A DNA stretch of 18,064 nucleotides from Coriobacteriia bacterium (lineage in GTDB: Bacteria > Actinomycetota > Coriobacteriia > Coriobacteriales > UBA8131). The first letter of the stretch is position 1; each line of letters begins with the position of its first letter. The notes under the pieces are model-generated. The model was not told where the DNA came from. It ran no database searches and saw only the letters and a program-made list of their open reading frames with translations. Location: positions 1 through 18,064 of the forward strand of contig WQXZ01000014.1 of assembly GCA_009781525.1 (NCBI GenBank). Reading direction: 5' to 3'. Of the stretch, positions 7,007 through 13,896 are shown piece after piece. The position numbers were made by a program, and so were the translations under genes.

Positions 7007-7831
7007 TTACGCTTCGCTATCGTCTTTCTTGTCGTCGTCGGCGGCGGCGGTCGCGGCATCAGCTGCGCCCTCTGCGTCGGTTACCGAATCAGCATCATCA
7101 GCATCGGCAGCAGAGTCTGCGTCTGCTGCGCTGTCTGCGTCAGCGGCTGAAGCTGCTGGAGCGGCGTCATCTGAATCAGCGGCTGCATCATCTTCAGCGG
7201 CATCAGTGTCGTCAGTGACTGCAGAGGTGTCATCTGCGTCAGCGGAGTCAGCGCTGTCAGTGTCGTCATCGGCTGCAGTGGCTTCGTCTTCGTCAGCATC
7301 GTCATTTGCCTGAGCGGCTTCAGCGCCGTCAGTGACTTCATCGTTGTCATTTTCACCCTCCTCCGCAACTACGTCCTCATCGACCAGAATGTCTTCGACG
7401 ACCTCTTCAATCGCTTCAGTCTCAATGATCTCTACGGCATCCAAAGCTTCAACTTCGGTCTCTTCAGACTTCTTGGCTTTGGCAGTACTCTTCTTGGCAC
7501 TTGCCTTCTTTAGAGCAACCTTCTTGGTAGAAATAGTCGCGATCTCAAGAATGGTCAGATTCTGACGATGTCCGCGTAAGCGCTTATAGCCCTTACGCTT
7601 CTTGAACTTGAAAATCAGTGCTTTCTCGCCCAAGGTGTGATCGATCACCGTTGCGTTTACGCTTGCCTTCTCTAAAGCAGCAGCATCGGTTATGACTTTG
7701 TCGTCGTCTACAATAAACAACACGTCTAGTGAAACTTGATTGCCGGGTTCAACACTTATCTTCTCGACCCTGATACGGTCGCCTTCTGATACTCGGTATT
7801 GTTTGCCCCCAGTTTTTACAACTGCGTACAT
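7007..7831 (-). CDS. rplU: 50S ribosomal protein L21 (bL21) with long acidic C-terminal extension
   Basis: Residues 1-103 are a complete L21: MYAVVKTGGKQYRVSEGD at the start, KFKKRKGYKRLRGHRQ around 75-90 for 23S rRNA binding, then the final strand. Residues ~104-122 are Lys/Ala/Ser-rich, and ~123-274 are almost entirely Asp, Glu, Ala, Ser and Thr, ending in short Asp/Ala/Ser repeats. L21 is usually ~100-105 residues, so more than half of this protein is extra. The ATG at 7831 has AAGGG upstream. A promoter (7887-7915) and a leader hairpin (7862-7881) precede it. The open frame continues in one phase to the stop at 7007, so the extension does not depend on a frameshift. L21 identity is certain; the role of the tail is unknown. 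Confidence 0.95.
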   Translation of the reverse strand: MYAVVKTGGKQYRVSEGDRIRVEKISVEPGNQVSLDVLFIVDDDKVITDAAALEKASVNATVIDHTLGEKALIFKFKKRKGYKRLRGHRQNLTILEIATISTKKVALKKASAKKSTAKAKKSEETEVEALDAVEIIETEAIEEVVEDILVDEDVVAEEGENDNDEVTDGAEAAQANDDADEDEATAADDDTDSADSADADDTSAVTDDTDAAEDDAAADSDDAAPAASAADADSAADADSAADADDADSVTDAEGAADAATAAADDDKKDDSEA

Positions 7832-7861
7832 GTTTGGTAACCCTTCAGTGTTACTGCATTA

Positions 7862-7881
7862 TTCGCGCCGAATTGCGCGAA
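7862..7881 (-). promoter_or_regulatory. Hairpin in the rplU leader
   Basis: Arms ttcgcgc and gcgcgaa (7 bp, perfect) lie between the predicted rplU promoter and the start codon, inside the ~50-base leader. Ribosomal-protein operons are commonly autoregulated through such leaders; that role is inferred here only from position. Confidence 0.45.
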
Positions 7882-7886
7882 GAGAT

Positions 7887-7915
7887 ACTCTATCAGGGAA
7901 TATACCTTTCGTCAA
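7887..7915 (-). promoter_or_regulatory. Sigma-70-type promoter for rplU-rpmA
   Basis: On the minus strand TTGACG (-35, plus positions 7910-7915), a 17-base spacer and TAGAGT (-10, 7887-7892) lie about 55 bases before the rplU start. Match and spacing are close to the vegetative consensus. Confidence 0.7.
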
Positions 7916-7993
7916 ACATTAAAAGGCATAAACTGCACTAAAACCTTTGATTGCCATCTGCAGTGTAAAGTTATGCTGTTATAAACCGCATGC

Positions 7994-8779
7994 TTACTCG
8001 GCTTCAGATACTGATCCTGGCTCCACCACTGGCTCGATATCGATAACCTCAATAACCTCAGCTGCAGCAGGTGCACCTATATCTTCAGCGGCAACAAAAG
8101 GTATATCAGCTGCGTTGACTGGTTCGTTATAGGCGACTGGTTCTGCGCTTGATACAAATGGTGTATCGTCTGTACTGGTGAAGGGTGCCTCAACCGGGTA
8201 TGCAGGAGCGGCAACGCTAGCAGCTTCGGTGGCTGGATACGCTGGTACTGGAGCCGGATATGCTGCAGCCGCTGCTGGTGCAGGATAAGCTGCTGCTGCT
8301 GGCACAGCCCCTACCGCCGCTGGCACCGCGTCCGGAGCAGCAAAGCCTGCAGCGCCCTCAGTTTTCGGAACCGGAGCGCCACAATTACGGCAGAATGCGT
8401 CCGCAGGGTCGAGAATTACTCCACAGGTTGAGCATGTCGCAGCTTGCTGGGCAGGATACCCTACTGGTGGAGCACCAACCACTGGTTGGGCTGCGCCGAC
8501 CTGAGCATCCTGCTCAATCACGTTGATTTCTGCCTGCAGGGCTTCTACCTGCGCATCGATGCTCTCAATAGCTGAGTAGTAGCTCTCGCGTGGTGCTCTG
8601 AAGACCGGATCATAGCGTGTTTCAAGGTAAATACTGGCACCCAGGTCGGATGTCAGCTTTTCACGACGCTTTACCAGGTCATTGATTTGCGCCCTGAGCG
8701 AAATTGTTTTTGTGCCCCGCCCTGCGGCAGCGACTCCACGGTTCAGCAGATTTCCTGCGCTGTTTAGAATGCTGCTCAT
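7994..8779 (-). CDS. Zinc-ribbon protein with coiled-coil and Ala/Pro-rich tail
   Basis: This 261-residue protein of unknown function starts at ATG 8779 with AAAGGAG upstream. Residues ~28-92 are a charged helical stretch likely to form a coiled coil. Residues 116-133 form a zinc ribbon of the C-x2-C-x10-C-x2-C type (CSTCG ... CRNCG at 116, 119, 130, 133). The remaining ~120 residues are low complexity, with repeated AYPAP-like units and an acidic end, probably disordered. No signal peptide or transmembrane helix is seen. Short zinc-ribbon proteins of this build are common and uncharacterised in Gram-positive genomes. It lies 162 bases upstream of rplU on the same strand and is divergent from the secreted peptidase gene. 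Confidence 0.85.
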   Translation of the reverse strand: MSSILNSAGNLLNRGVAAAGRGTKTISLRAQINDLVKRREKLTSDLGASIYLETRYDPVFRAPRESYYSAIESIDAQVEALQAEINVIEQDAQVGAAQPVVGAPPVGYPAQQAATCSTCGVILDPADAFCRNCGAPVPKTEGAAGFAAPDAVPAAVGAVPAAAAYPAPAAAAAYPAPVPAYPATEAASVAAPAYPVEAPFTSTDDTPFVSSAEPVAYNEPVNAADIPFVAAEDIGAPAAAEVIEVIDIEPVVEPGSVSEAE

Positions 8780-8939
8780 TGCTTCTCCTTTCGTTTTGCC
8801 TGTAAACCAAGCAAATCATTGTTAGGTTGGCTTCAGTATACGCTATCAGGGGTGGCTCTCTGTACCAGTTATCTTGATGCCACGACTGCCAGAAGCATGC
8901 TTTTTTGTTACGATGACGCTAATCTTATGCAGAAGTCTG

Positions 8940-8968
8940 TTGATATTTGCCTTTCATATCACCATAAT
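8940..8968 (+). promoter_or_regulatory. Probable promoter of the tandem C39-like peptidase gene
   Basis: TTGATA (8940-8945), a 17-base spacer and CATAAT (8963-8968) resemble a vegetative promoter. Transcription would begin near 8975, leaving a ~125-base 5' leader before the ATG at 9100. Confidence 0.55.
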
Positions 8969-9011
8969 GTGAATCATATTCTCGAGGGGGTGATAATGTG
9001 AGGTAATCAGA

Positions 9012-9085
9012 ATGAGTAAATTTGGAGTGGCTGCATGATAGTCATGCAGCAGGTGAAAGGCTTCGATCATCATCAGAAATCGAAG
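9012..9085 (+). promoter_or_regulatory. Structured 5' leader with mini-ORF and two hairpins
   Basis: The leader contains an 8-codon frame (ATG 9012 to TGA 9036-9038, product MSKFGVAA) with GAGG upstream. Its end runs into a perfect 8-bp hairpin (ctgcatga/tcatgcag, 9031-9049), followed by a second perfect 7-bp hairpin (cttcgat 9061-9067, atcgaag 9079-9085). The ribosome-binding site of the main gene follows at once. The arrangement could regulate translation; it matches no riboswitch class I can recall. Confidence 0.4.
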
Positions 9086-9099
9086 TTGAAAGGAGTGGC

Positions 9100-11877
9100 A
9101 TGCAAAAGAGATTTCTAATGAGAAGGTATACCTCATTCATGCTTGTGCTGACCATGGTCGCCGGCCTTTTCGGTGCGGTACCTCTGATGGCTCATGCTGC
9201 GGACGAGGGATACTCTTACCAAGAGCTTGCAGTAGGCAGGGTTAACTACTCTTTCGTACTTGCTGGTTCTTTTGGGGGCGGTAGAATTAACAACGTAGGA
9301 CTGCCGCTGACAAGCGACGTAGCGACTTTCGTCTGGAACAGCGAAAGAGAACTGTTTGAGCCAGCAGAGACCTCAGCTGAGGTGATTGTTGGCAACTTTG
9401 TTCAGCTGCGCAGTACAACAAACAGTTCGCTTGCATCGAATCTAATTCTGGTTGTTCCCTGGCAAGACAGTAAGACCTACTGGGACAGTGAAATGGCTTG
9501 GAACGATGTCTTTGACGACGAGGGAGCCTTTTCTGGTGGCCAGGAATGGCGTCTTCCCTACGGCGAGAGGCTGTTTCAGAACTACAGGGTCGATGGCGCT
9601 GTGGTTGACTACAGCAACATCGTTGATTACGGCGATCTAGAAAACAGTACCTACTGGCCGCAGCAAGACTATTTTAATACGCCTTCAACCGATACACTGA
9701 CCATGCTTACCGGCTTCAGGACAACGCAACAGAACACAGGCTCTACCTGCGGTCCGACCTCAGCACTCATGGTACTTGACTGGTTTGACCTGCGTGGTGA
9801 CTTAAACGAAGAGGATCTATCAGCACTGCGCATGAAGAGTTCTGTACGCGGATCCACCAACCTGCAACAAGAGGTCAACATATTCCTCAGCTTGAACGAG
9901 CTGTCAGAAATGGGCATCGGTGAATGGGGCGAATGGGAGATTTTATCCAGTTATGACATAGTTTCTGAATATGGCGTGACCCGTCCGCCGGGCAGCAAGT
10001 ATAACCTGATGTCCGTTGATGAGCTGATGGATGGCACGCTGATCCGTGACCTTTTGGAGGCTGGCGTTCCGATTATGATCGGCTGGAACAGCTTTGGCGG
10101 TCACTGGCAGGTCATCATCGGCTACGACACTATGGGCTCCGAAGACACCAGGGATCACGTTCTGATTTTGGCTGATCCCTATGACACGACCGACCACAAC
10201 AACGACGGCTACAACGTGCAGTCGCTCGAACGCTTCGTCTACGACTGGAGTGCCGGCTTCGATACAGATTTTCGCCACGGGATTTTTGTCGCTGCCTGGC
10301 CGAAAGACTGGGACTACACCCCTGTCTACGGCGATAGCCTTGGCTACCTGGACAGTTATGACGGCGACGATTCTGACGACATGAAACTCGAGTATGGAAG
10401 AACTGCTGCTGCAATTGAGCGGTTTTACCCAGACACTCCCTGGCGCGGCGATAACGGCCTGGCTGGTGCAGCTACAGGTGGATACGAGCGAGTTCCGAAC
10501 GACTACGTGAACGTCTCTCCATACTATGCACACTATGATTTCTACAATATGTCTTCTGGCGAAGGTCCGGACGGCAGCGGTGGTTTGATAATTCTGGAGA
10601 AATTCATGACCCAGCAACAGGCAACCGAATGGACCTGTGGTCTGACTTCTGTACTGATGGCGATGGAGTGGTACGGTGCTAATCCCAGCCAACCGAGGCT
10701 GCTGAACTCGTATAGTGACGAGGAGTTGGTCACCGTTGCTGAGGAATATGGCTTCGATGTCTTTGATTTACTTGACGACCGTTTGACGGAGATTGACCTG
10801 GCGCTGCTGCGTGGTGAAGGTCGAACGAATCCAGGAGCGACGACCCTTGGCGACATGAAAAGCGTCTTTGACAACCTGAATGCTGATGAGGACTATCTTC
10901 AGGCGTTAGCAGTAGCGAACGGCTGGGACACTATTCATAAGTGGGAGTATCTTCCAGCTAATAATACGATGAGTTCGATTACCTATGAGGGGGTTCGTCA
11001 TAATCTATCTGATGGAGCAGCTGATGGTGGTGTGATTCCTTTCTTCCTTAGTTTAGGCTACCCGATTTTGATCGGCTGGGATGAATGGGGCGGACACTGG
11101 CAGGTAATAATCGGCTATGACGACATGGGCACTGAAGACACCCAGGATGACGTGCTGATTTTGGCTGACCCCTACGATACGACTGATCATAACCAGGACG
11201 GATACTATCTTGAAGCTTTTGAGAGGTTGGTTTTTGGCTGGGGCGCGGCGTTCAATGGCTCACCTAGTAGTAACATCTACCTGATTCCTTATCTGGTTGA
11301 TACAGGTGTGCCCATAGGCGAATTGGGCGATGACGTTGATATATTTCTGGAGGGCATTGTTGGCGCTTTAGCTAATGACATCGTGATTGCTGACACCAGC
11401 GAACTCGCTGATGCAGACGATGTGGTGGCTGTTGTTGTCAACCACCTTGGCGTGCTTGGCTATTCGATAGGAATCGACTACGCCATTTCTGACGCGGCTG
11501 TTCTTGTTGGTGAGGTATCTGACTTTGAGCGACTGATCACTGGAGAGGTCATCCTTGCTGTTCGTGTGCGTTGTGGGGTACTATGGCAAACTGTCACTGT
11601 CACAGTGACTGGGCCTTTTGACCTGAGCGTGACAACCTCACCTGCTGATTTCGTCAGTATTGTTGAGACTGCAAAGAATTCCAATATCTGGGTGTTGACT
11701 TTCGCAGTGTCTATAACCGATGTGAATGGAGTTGTCAGCAGGGTGACTTACAGCGTTCCGATTCAGGCGAACAATGCCAATGTCTCAGGCAGCTATGACT
11801 GCGGCTTGTTTACCCTGGTCTACGATATCAAAGGCAACGGATCTAACATCAAGAAGTTCGAGGTGTTGCTGAACTGA
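9100..11877 (+). CDS. Secreted protein with two tandem C39-like cysteine peptidase domains
   Basis: A 925-residue exported protein. Residues 1-33 are a signal peptide (basic start, hydrophobic core, cleavage after AHA). Two C39-like (peptidase_C39_2, papain-fold) domains follow. Domain 1 has Gln211, Cys217 (TCGPTSALM), His335 (GGHWQVIIGY) and Asp359 (LADPYD); domain 2 has Gln507, Cys513 (TCGLTSVLM), His666 and Asp690. Each catalytic Asp is followed by a DHNxDGY loop resembling a calcium site. The last ~220 residues look beta-rich, with no LPXTG motif or transmembrane anchor. I chose ATG 9100 for the AAAGGAG upstream and the signal peptide; the frame opens earlier at TTG 9022. All catalytic positions are intact in both domains, but the substrate is unknown. 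Cell-wall, peptide or surface-protein cleavage is possible. Confidence 0.88.
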   Translation: MQKRFLMRRYTSFMLVLTMVAGLFGAVPLMAHAADEGYSYQELAVGRVNYSFVLAGSFGGGRINNVGLPLTSDVATFVWNSERELFEPAETSAEVIVGNFVQLRSTTNSSLASNLILVVPWQDSKTYWDSEMAWNDVFDDEGAFSGGQEWRLPYGERLFQNYRVDGAVVDYSNIVDYGDLENSTYWPQQDYFNTPSTDTLTMLTGFRTTQQNTGSTCGPTSALMVLDWFDLRGDLNEEDLSALRMKSSVRGSTNLQQEVNIFLSLNELSEMGIGEWGEWEILSSYDIVSEYGVTRPPGSKYNLMSVDELMDGTLIRDLLEAGVPIMIGWNSFGGHWQVIIGYDTMGSEDTRDHVLILADPYDTTDHNNDGYNVQSLERFVYDWSAGFDTDFRHGIFVAAWPKDWDYTPVYGDSLGYLDSYDGDDSDDMKLEYGRTAAAIERFYPDTPWRGDNGLAGAATGGYERVPNDYVNVSPYYAHYDFYNMSSGEGPDGSGGLIILEKFMTQQQATEWTCGLTSVLMAMEWYGANPSQPRLLNSYSDEELVTVAEEYGFDVFDLLDDRLTEIDLALLRGEGRTNPGATTLGDMKSVFDNLNADEDYLQALAVANGWDTIHKWEYLPANNTMSSITYEGVRHNLSDGAADGGVIPFFLSLGYPILIGWDEWGGHWQVIIGYDDMGTEDTQDDVLILADPYDTTDHNQDGYYLEAFERLVFGWGAAFNGSPSSNIYLIPYLVDTGVPIGELGDDVDIFLEGIVGALANDIVIADTSELADADDVVAVVVNHLGVLGYSIGIDYAISDAAVLVGEVSDFERLITGEVILAVRVRCGVLWQTVTVTVTGPFDLSVTTSPADFVSIVETAKNSNIWVLTFAVSITDVNGVVSRVTYSVPIQANNANVSGSYDCGLFTLVYDIKGNGSNIKKFEVLLN

Positions 11878-11901
11878 GTGAGCAACCTTATAAGACTCTG
11901 A

Positions 11902-11943
11902 GGGGTAGCTGGCAACTGATTGTTCGGTGGCGCCGGCTACCCC
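11902..11943 (+). terminator. Strong hairpin downstream of the peptidase gene
   Basis: A 12-bp stem (11902-11913 with 11932-11943, one G-U pair) begins 24 bases after the stop codon. No clear T-tract follows, so it may be a non-canonical terminator or an mRNA-stabilising hairpin. Its right arm is partly repeated just downstream (tggcgtcggctatcc, about 11949-11963). Confidence 0.5.
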
Positions 11944-11998
11944 CTTCGATGGCGTCGGCTATCCACATTAGTTGTGAGGCTGTCATCGGCAAGCCTTC

Positions 11999-12026
11999 TT
12001 CACAAATTGTTCTGATACGCTACAAT
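11999..12026 (+). promoter_or_regulatory. Promoter of the first tRNA gene
   Basis: TTCACA (11999-12004), a 16-base spacer and TACAAT (12021-12026) lie 17 bases before the mature 5' end of the CAU tRNA. Confidence 0.6.
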
Positions 12027-12043
12027 ACATCATGCAGTTGTTG

Positions 12044-12118
12044 GGGCCCTTAGCTCAACGGTGGAGCAGGGGACTCATAATCCCTTGGTTGCAGGTTCGA
12101 ATCCTGCAGGGCCCACCA
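12044..12118 (+). tRNA. tRNA with CAU anticodon (probably tRNA-Ile2, otherwise elongator tRNA-Met)
   Basis: A complete cloverleaf: acceptor gggccct pairs with agggccc, the D-stem is gctc/gagc, the anticodon arm (12069-12085) has CAT at 12076-12078, the T-arm is gcagg/cctgc, and CCA is encoded (12116-12118). The acceptor has C-G pairs at 4-69 and 5-68. The body (CTTAGCTCA at the D-arm, GACTCATAATC around the anticodon) resembles bacterial tRNA-Ile2, whose C34 is converted to lysidine by TilS, more than elongator tRNA-Met. Initiator tRNA is excluded, because the D-arm and acceptor pairing are ordinary and the anticodon stem lacks three G-C pairs next to the loop. The Ile2/Met choice is an inference. 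Confidence 0.9.
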
Positions 12119-12153
12119 ACTCATGGCTTGCTGCAGGTACTTACTTTTTTCAC

Positions 12154-12181
12154 TTGCACTTGGTTAAAGCAGTGCTATACT
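12154..12181 (+). promoter_or_regulatory. Promoter of tRNA-Asn
   Basis: TTGCAC (12154-12159), a 16-base spacer and an extended -10 TGCTATACT (TATACT at 12176-12181) lie 18 bases before tRNA-Asn, so this tRNA probably has its own promoter rather than relying on read-through. Confidence 0.65.
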
Positions 12182-12199
12182 TGCAAATCGCCAAAACTT

Positions 12200-12275
12200 T
12201 CCTCGGTAGCTCAATTGGCAGAGCAATCGGCTGTTAACCGATTTGTTGTAGGTTCGAGTCCTACCCGGGGAGCCA
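12200..12275 (+). tRNA. tRNA-Asn (GTT)
   Basis: A complete cloverleaf: acceptor tcctcgg pairs with ccgggga (one U-G), the D-stem is gctc/gagc, and the anticodon stem atcgg/ccgat is perfect around loop ctgttaa with anticodon GTT at 12233-12235. The T-arm is gtagg/cctac, the discriminator is G, and CCA is encoded (12273-12275). A terminator follows 10 bases later. The 3' part, from the T-loop onward, is duplicated at 12601. Confidence 0.97.
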
Positions 12276-12316
12276 GACTTTCCAAGGATGCCCAGCTTGT
12301 TGGACATCCTTTTTTT
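12255..12316 (+). repeat. Direct repeat copy 1: tRNA-Asn 3' end plus terminator
   Basis: These 62 bases, from the T-loop of tRNA-Asn through the terminator T-run, match 12601-12662 at 59 positions. The three differences (12282 C/T, 12295 G/A, 12302 G/A) are all transitions. A break inside a tRNA T-loop with a repeat running past the CCA end is typical of tRNA attachment sites used by tyrosine recombinases. Confidence 0.9.
12286..12316 (+). terminator. Intrinsic terminator of tRNA-Asn
   Basis: Arms ggatgccca (12286-12294) and tggacatcc (12301-12309), with one mismatch and a 6-base loop, are followed by seven T residues. Confidence 0.85.
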
Positions 12317-12600
12317 CTTGGAATCGGAGGGCTCGAACCTGTGAAGGCTTCAGCCGTTAAGCAGGGGTGCAAAAGGGTTCCCAAAAAGTACACAGAGCGA
12401 GCTAATTGGCGAGCGAAGGACTTTTTGGGAAAGAGGAGGAGCACACGGAGTGCTGCGAGGATCTCAGGCTGCGCAGCAACTGAGATTCGAGCATTAACGG
12501 AGTTTGCTCTGACGAGGCACGCCTGTAGGCTGAAGGGGCGAGCAGGCGAAGCCTGAGAGGTCTCCAAGCGCTAGCCGCGCTTGCGCGACGACGCGATTAG
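12317..12600. other. Hairpin-rich segment between the tRNA-Asn repeats
   Basis: These 284 bases lack a credible gene but hold several inverted repeats: a perfect 12-bp pair (ttcccaaaaagt 12378-12389, actttttgggaa 12420-12431), a 7-bp pair (12461-12467 with 12480-12486) enclosing palindrome gctgcgcagc, a 5-bp pair (12489-12493, 12505-12509), and a bulged stem (12515-12525 with 12543-12554, including cgcctg/caggcg). The segment is GC-richer near its end. It may be a MITE-like unit, a structured RNA, or the residue of a deleted integrated element. Open frames across it on both strands come from the tRNA and its repeat. Confidence 0.6.
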
Positions 12601-12662
12601 CGAGTCCTACCCGGGGAGCCAGACTTTTCAAGGATGCCCAACTTGTTAGACATCCTTTTTTT
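12601..12662 (+). repeat. Direct repeat copy 2: partial tRNA-Asn 3' end plus decayed terminator
   Basis: This copy lacks the 5' three-quarters of the tRNA and cannot make a tRNA. It keeps the T-stem 3' side, acceptor 3' side, CCA, the terminator arms and the seven T residues. Two of its three differences lie in the terminator loop and arm, and one breaks a stem pair, suggesting it is the less constrained copy (attR-like). About 95 GC-rich bases without any visible gene follow, up to the next stop codon. Confidence 0.85.
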
Positions 12663-12758
12663 ACAGCATTCACCCACGCGCGCAGAACCGCACCGTCGTC
12701 GCGCCGGACGTACCCAGCCGACCCGCACCGACGCACCTCAACAGCTCCCATGCAATCT

Positions 12759-13877
12759 CTAGTTCACAGCAAGGTACAGCAGGTCACGATTGTCGTTGTA
12801 GTAAAACAGATAGCCATTAATCAATTTGAAAGTGAACGAGTGATTCAGGTTATCAACAACGCAGAGATCAATTAGCACGCCTGTCTCTGTGTCATACCTG
12901 AAAAGATGTCCTTCATAGCTACCGACGCCAACATAGAAATACAGCGTACTGCCTGTACTGGCGAATCTAATATACTCAGCGTCTCCTGGCTGGCAGAACC
13001 TATCTATCTCTGTGTCATAGCCACAGTCTTCTAGTTTGAACACGTCACCAGGCCACCGCATGCAGTAATACAACTGACCGTTAACAGCGACCAAAGTGTC
13101 GAACATCTCGGGACTGCTCCACTGCTCGCGAGGTACATGCCGCTTAGACTCTCCATTACCGCGAATAAGATCGACTTGGCCTGTCTCAAGGTCTTGGCGA
13201 AATATCGAGAAGGACTTCTTGCCATGATCTATGTAGTAGAAATAATCTCCAAGAAAAGCGATGCTTGAGATATCTGAAGAGAACCACTCTGCTTGTTGAG
13301 TTATCTCGGAATAGCGCACCATCGATGTGCCAGTGTTCATGATATAAATAACACCTCGGTATACCTCGAACTGACCGACCCCGCTTCCATAGAGCACATC
13401 GCCTGCCTGTCCGGATGTAACGACCTTTGCTCGCTTGCCGCCATGCATGTCGGTTCGATAGATACACTTGTCATTACTGTAATACAGCTGCCCATCACTG
13501 ATTCGAAACGATCTAATGTTGGAGCCTCTAACTACAAGAACCATCGTATCTGTTAACTTGTCATACCTAATGATTCCAGCTTCAGCAAGAAAGTAAACGC
13601 TGTTTCCAACTTCAGTCAGGCTAAGCAGCTCTTTTACTTCGCCAGCCCAGAAAGAGTCGGAAGCATAACGCTGCTCAGCACCAAAAGCCTTGCGATTGCC
13701 ATCGTCGCCGTAAGGTGCATCAACACGAGCCGCACAAGCCAACCGTATTGCTGTCTTGGAGGTCTCGACATACGGTACCCATGCAGCATCTACGTATGGC
13801 ACAAGAAAGCAGACGCTAAATAGAGACAGAAGGCACGAAATACTGCGATAGAAATGGTTTTTCTTCGACCCTCTCAC
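12759..13877 (-). CDS. Exported beta-propeller-like protein (DUF5050-like)
   Basis: A 372-residue protein with an N-terminal hydrophobic segment (about residues 12-31, basic before it) that looks like a signal peptide ending near VDAA. The rest consists of repeated beta-rich units of the form G-x-LYY-x(n)-IYR-x-D-x-x-G, for example DGQLYYSNDKCIYRTDMHGG, NGQLYYCMRW and NGYLFYYNDN, as in DUF5050/LRP1-like propeller proteins. The start is GTG 13877 with AGGAG 11 bases upstream, 19 bases after the DUF2284 stop, so the two probably form an operon. No catalytic residues are evident; a binding or structural role outside the membrane is inferred. Confidence 0.75.
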   Translation of the reverse strand: MRGSKKNHFYRSISCLLSLFSVCFLVPYVDAAWVPYVETSKTAIRLACAARVDAPYGDDGNRKAFGAEQRYASDSFWAGEVKELLSLTEVGNSVYFLAEAGIIRYDKLTDTMVLVVRGSNIRSFRISDGQLYYSNDKCIYRTDMHGGKRAKVVTSGQAGDVLYGSGVGQFEVYRGVIYIMNTGTSMVRYSEITQQAEWFSSDISSIAFLGDYFYYIDHGKKSFSIFRQDLETGQVDLIRGNGESKRHVPREQWSSPEMFDTLVAVNGQLYYCMRWPGDVFKLEDCGYDTEIDRFCQPGDAEYIRFASTGSTLYFYVGVGSYEGHLFRYDTETGVLIDLCVVDNLNHSFTFKLINGYLFYYNDNRDLLYLAVN

Positions 13878-13896
13878 GTCGCACCCTGCTCCTGTA

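Larger units (their letters stand above)
8780..9099. other. Divergent intergenic region (320 bp)
   Basis: No gene is supported here. It holds the start region of the minus-strand zinc-ribbon gene (a TATACT-like -10 is visible on the minus strand near 8835 without a convincing -35) and the plus-strand promoter and hairpin-rich leader of the peptidase gene. Open frames crossing it lack ribosome-binding sites and recognisable domains. Confidence 0.6.

Noticed and set aside
7020..7330. CRISPR-like or tandem repeat array
   Set aside because: The short repeats encode the Asp/Ala/Ser tail of L21 and have no regular spacers.
8969..9099. Known riboswitch in the leader of the peptidase gene
   Set aside because: The hairpins do not match the conserved cores of c-di-GMP, c-di-AMP, cobalamin or other classes I can recall.
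9943..10692. 249-codon minus-strand frame opposite the peptidase gene
   Set aside because: It is antisense to the C39-like domains and shows no independent coding evidence.
12322..12370. Possible antisense tRNA fragment (ggttcgagccc on the minus strand)
   Set aside because: The T-arm-like sequence has only about three pairs and no cloverleaf forms; similarity to tRNA-Asn is too weak to call.
12032..12556. 174-codon plus-strand open frame across both tRNAs
   Set aside because: It is made of tRNA and repeat sequence with no ribosome-binding site or domain.
12211..12567. 118-codon minus-strand frame containing a PRVGLEPTT motif
   Set aside because: That motif is the classic false protein read from the antisense of a tRNA T-arm; the frame is antisense to tRNA-Asn.
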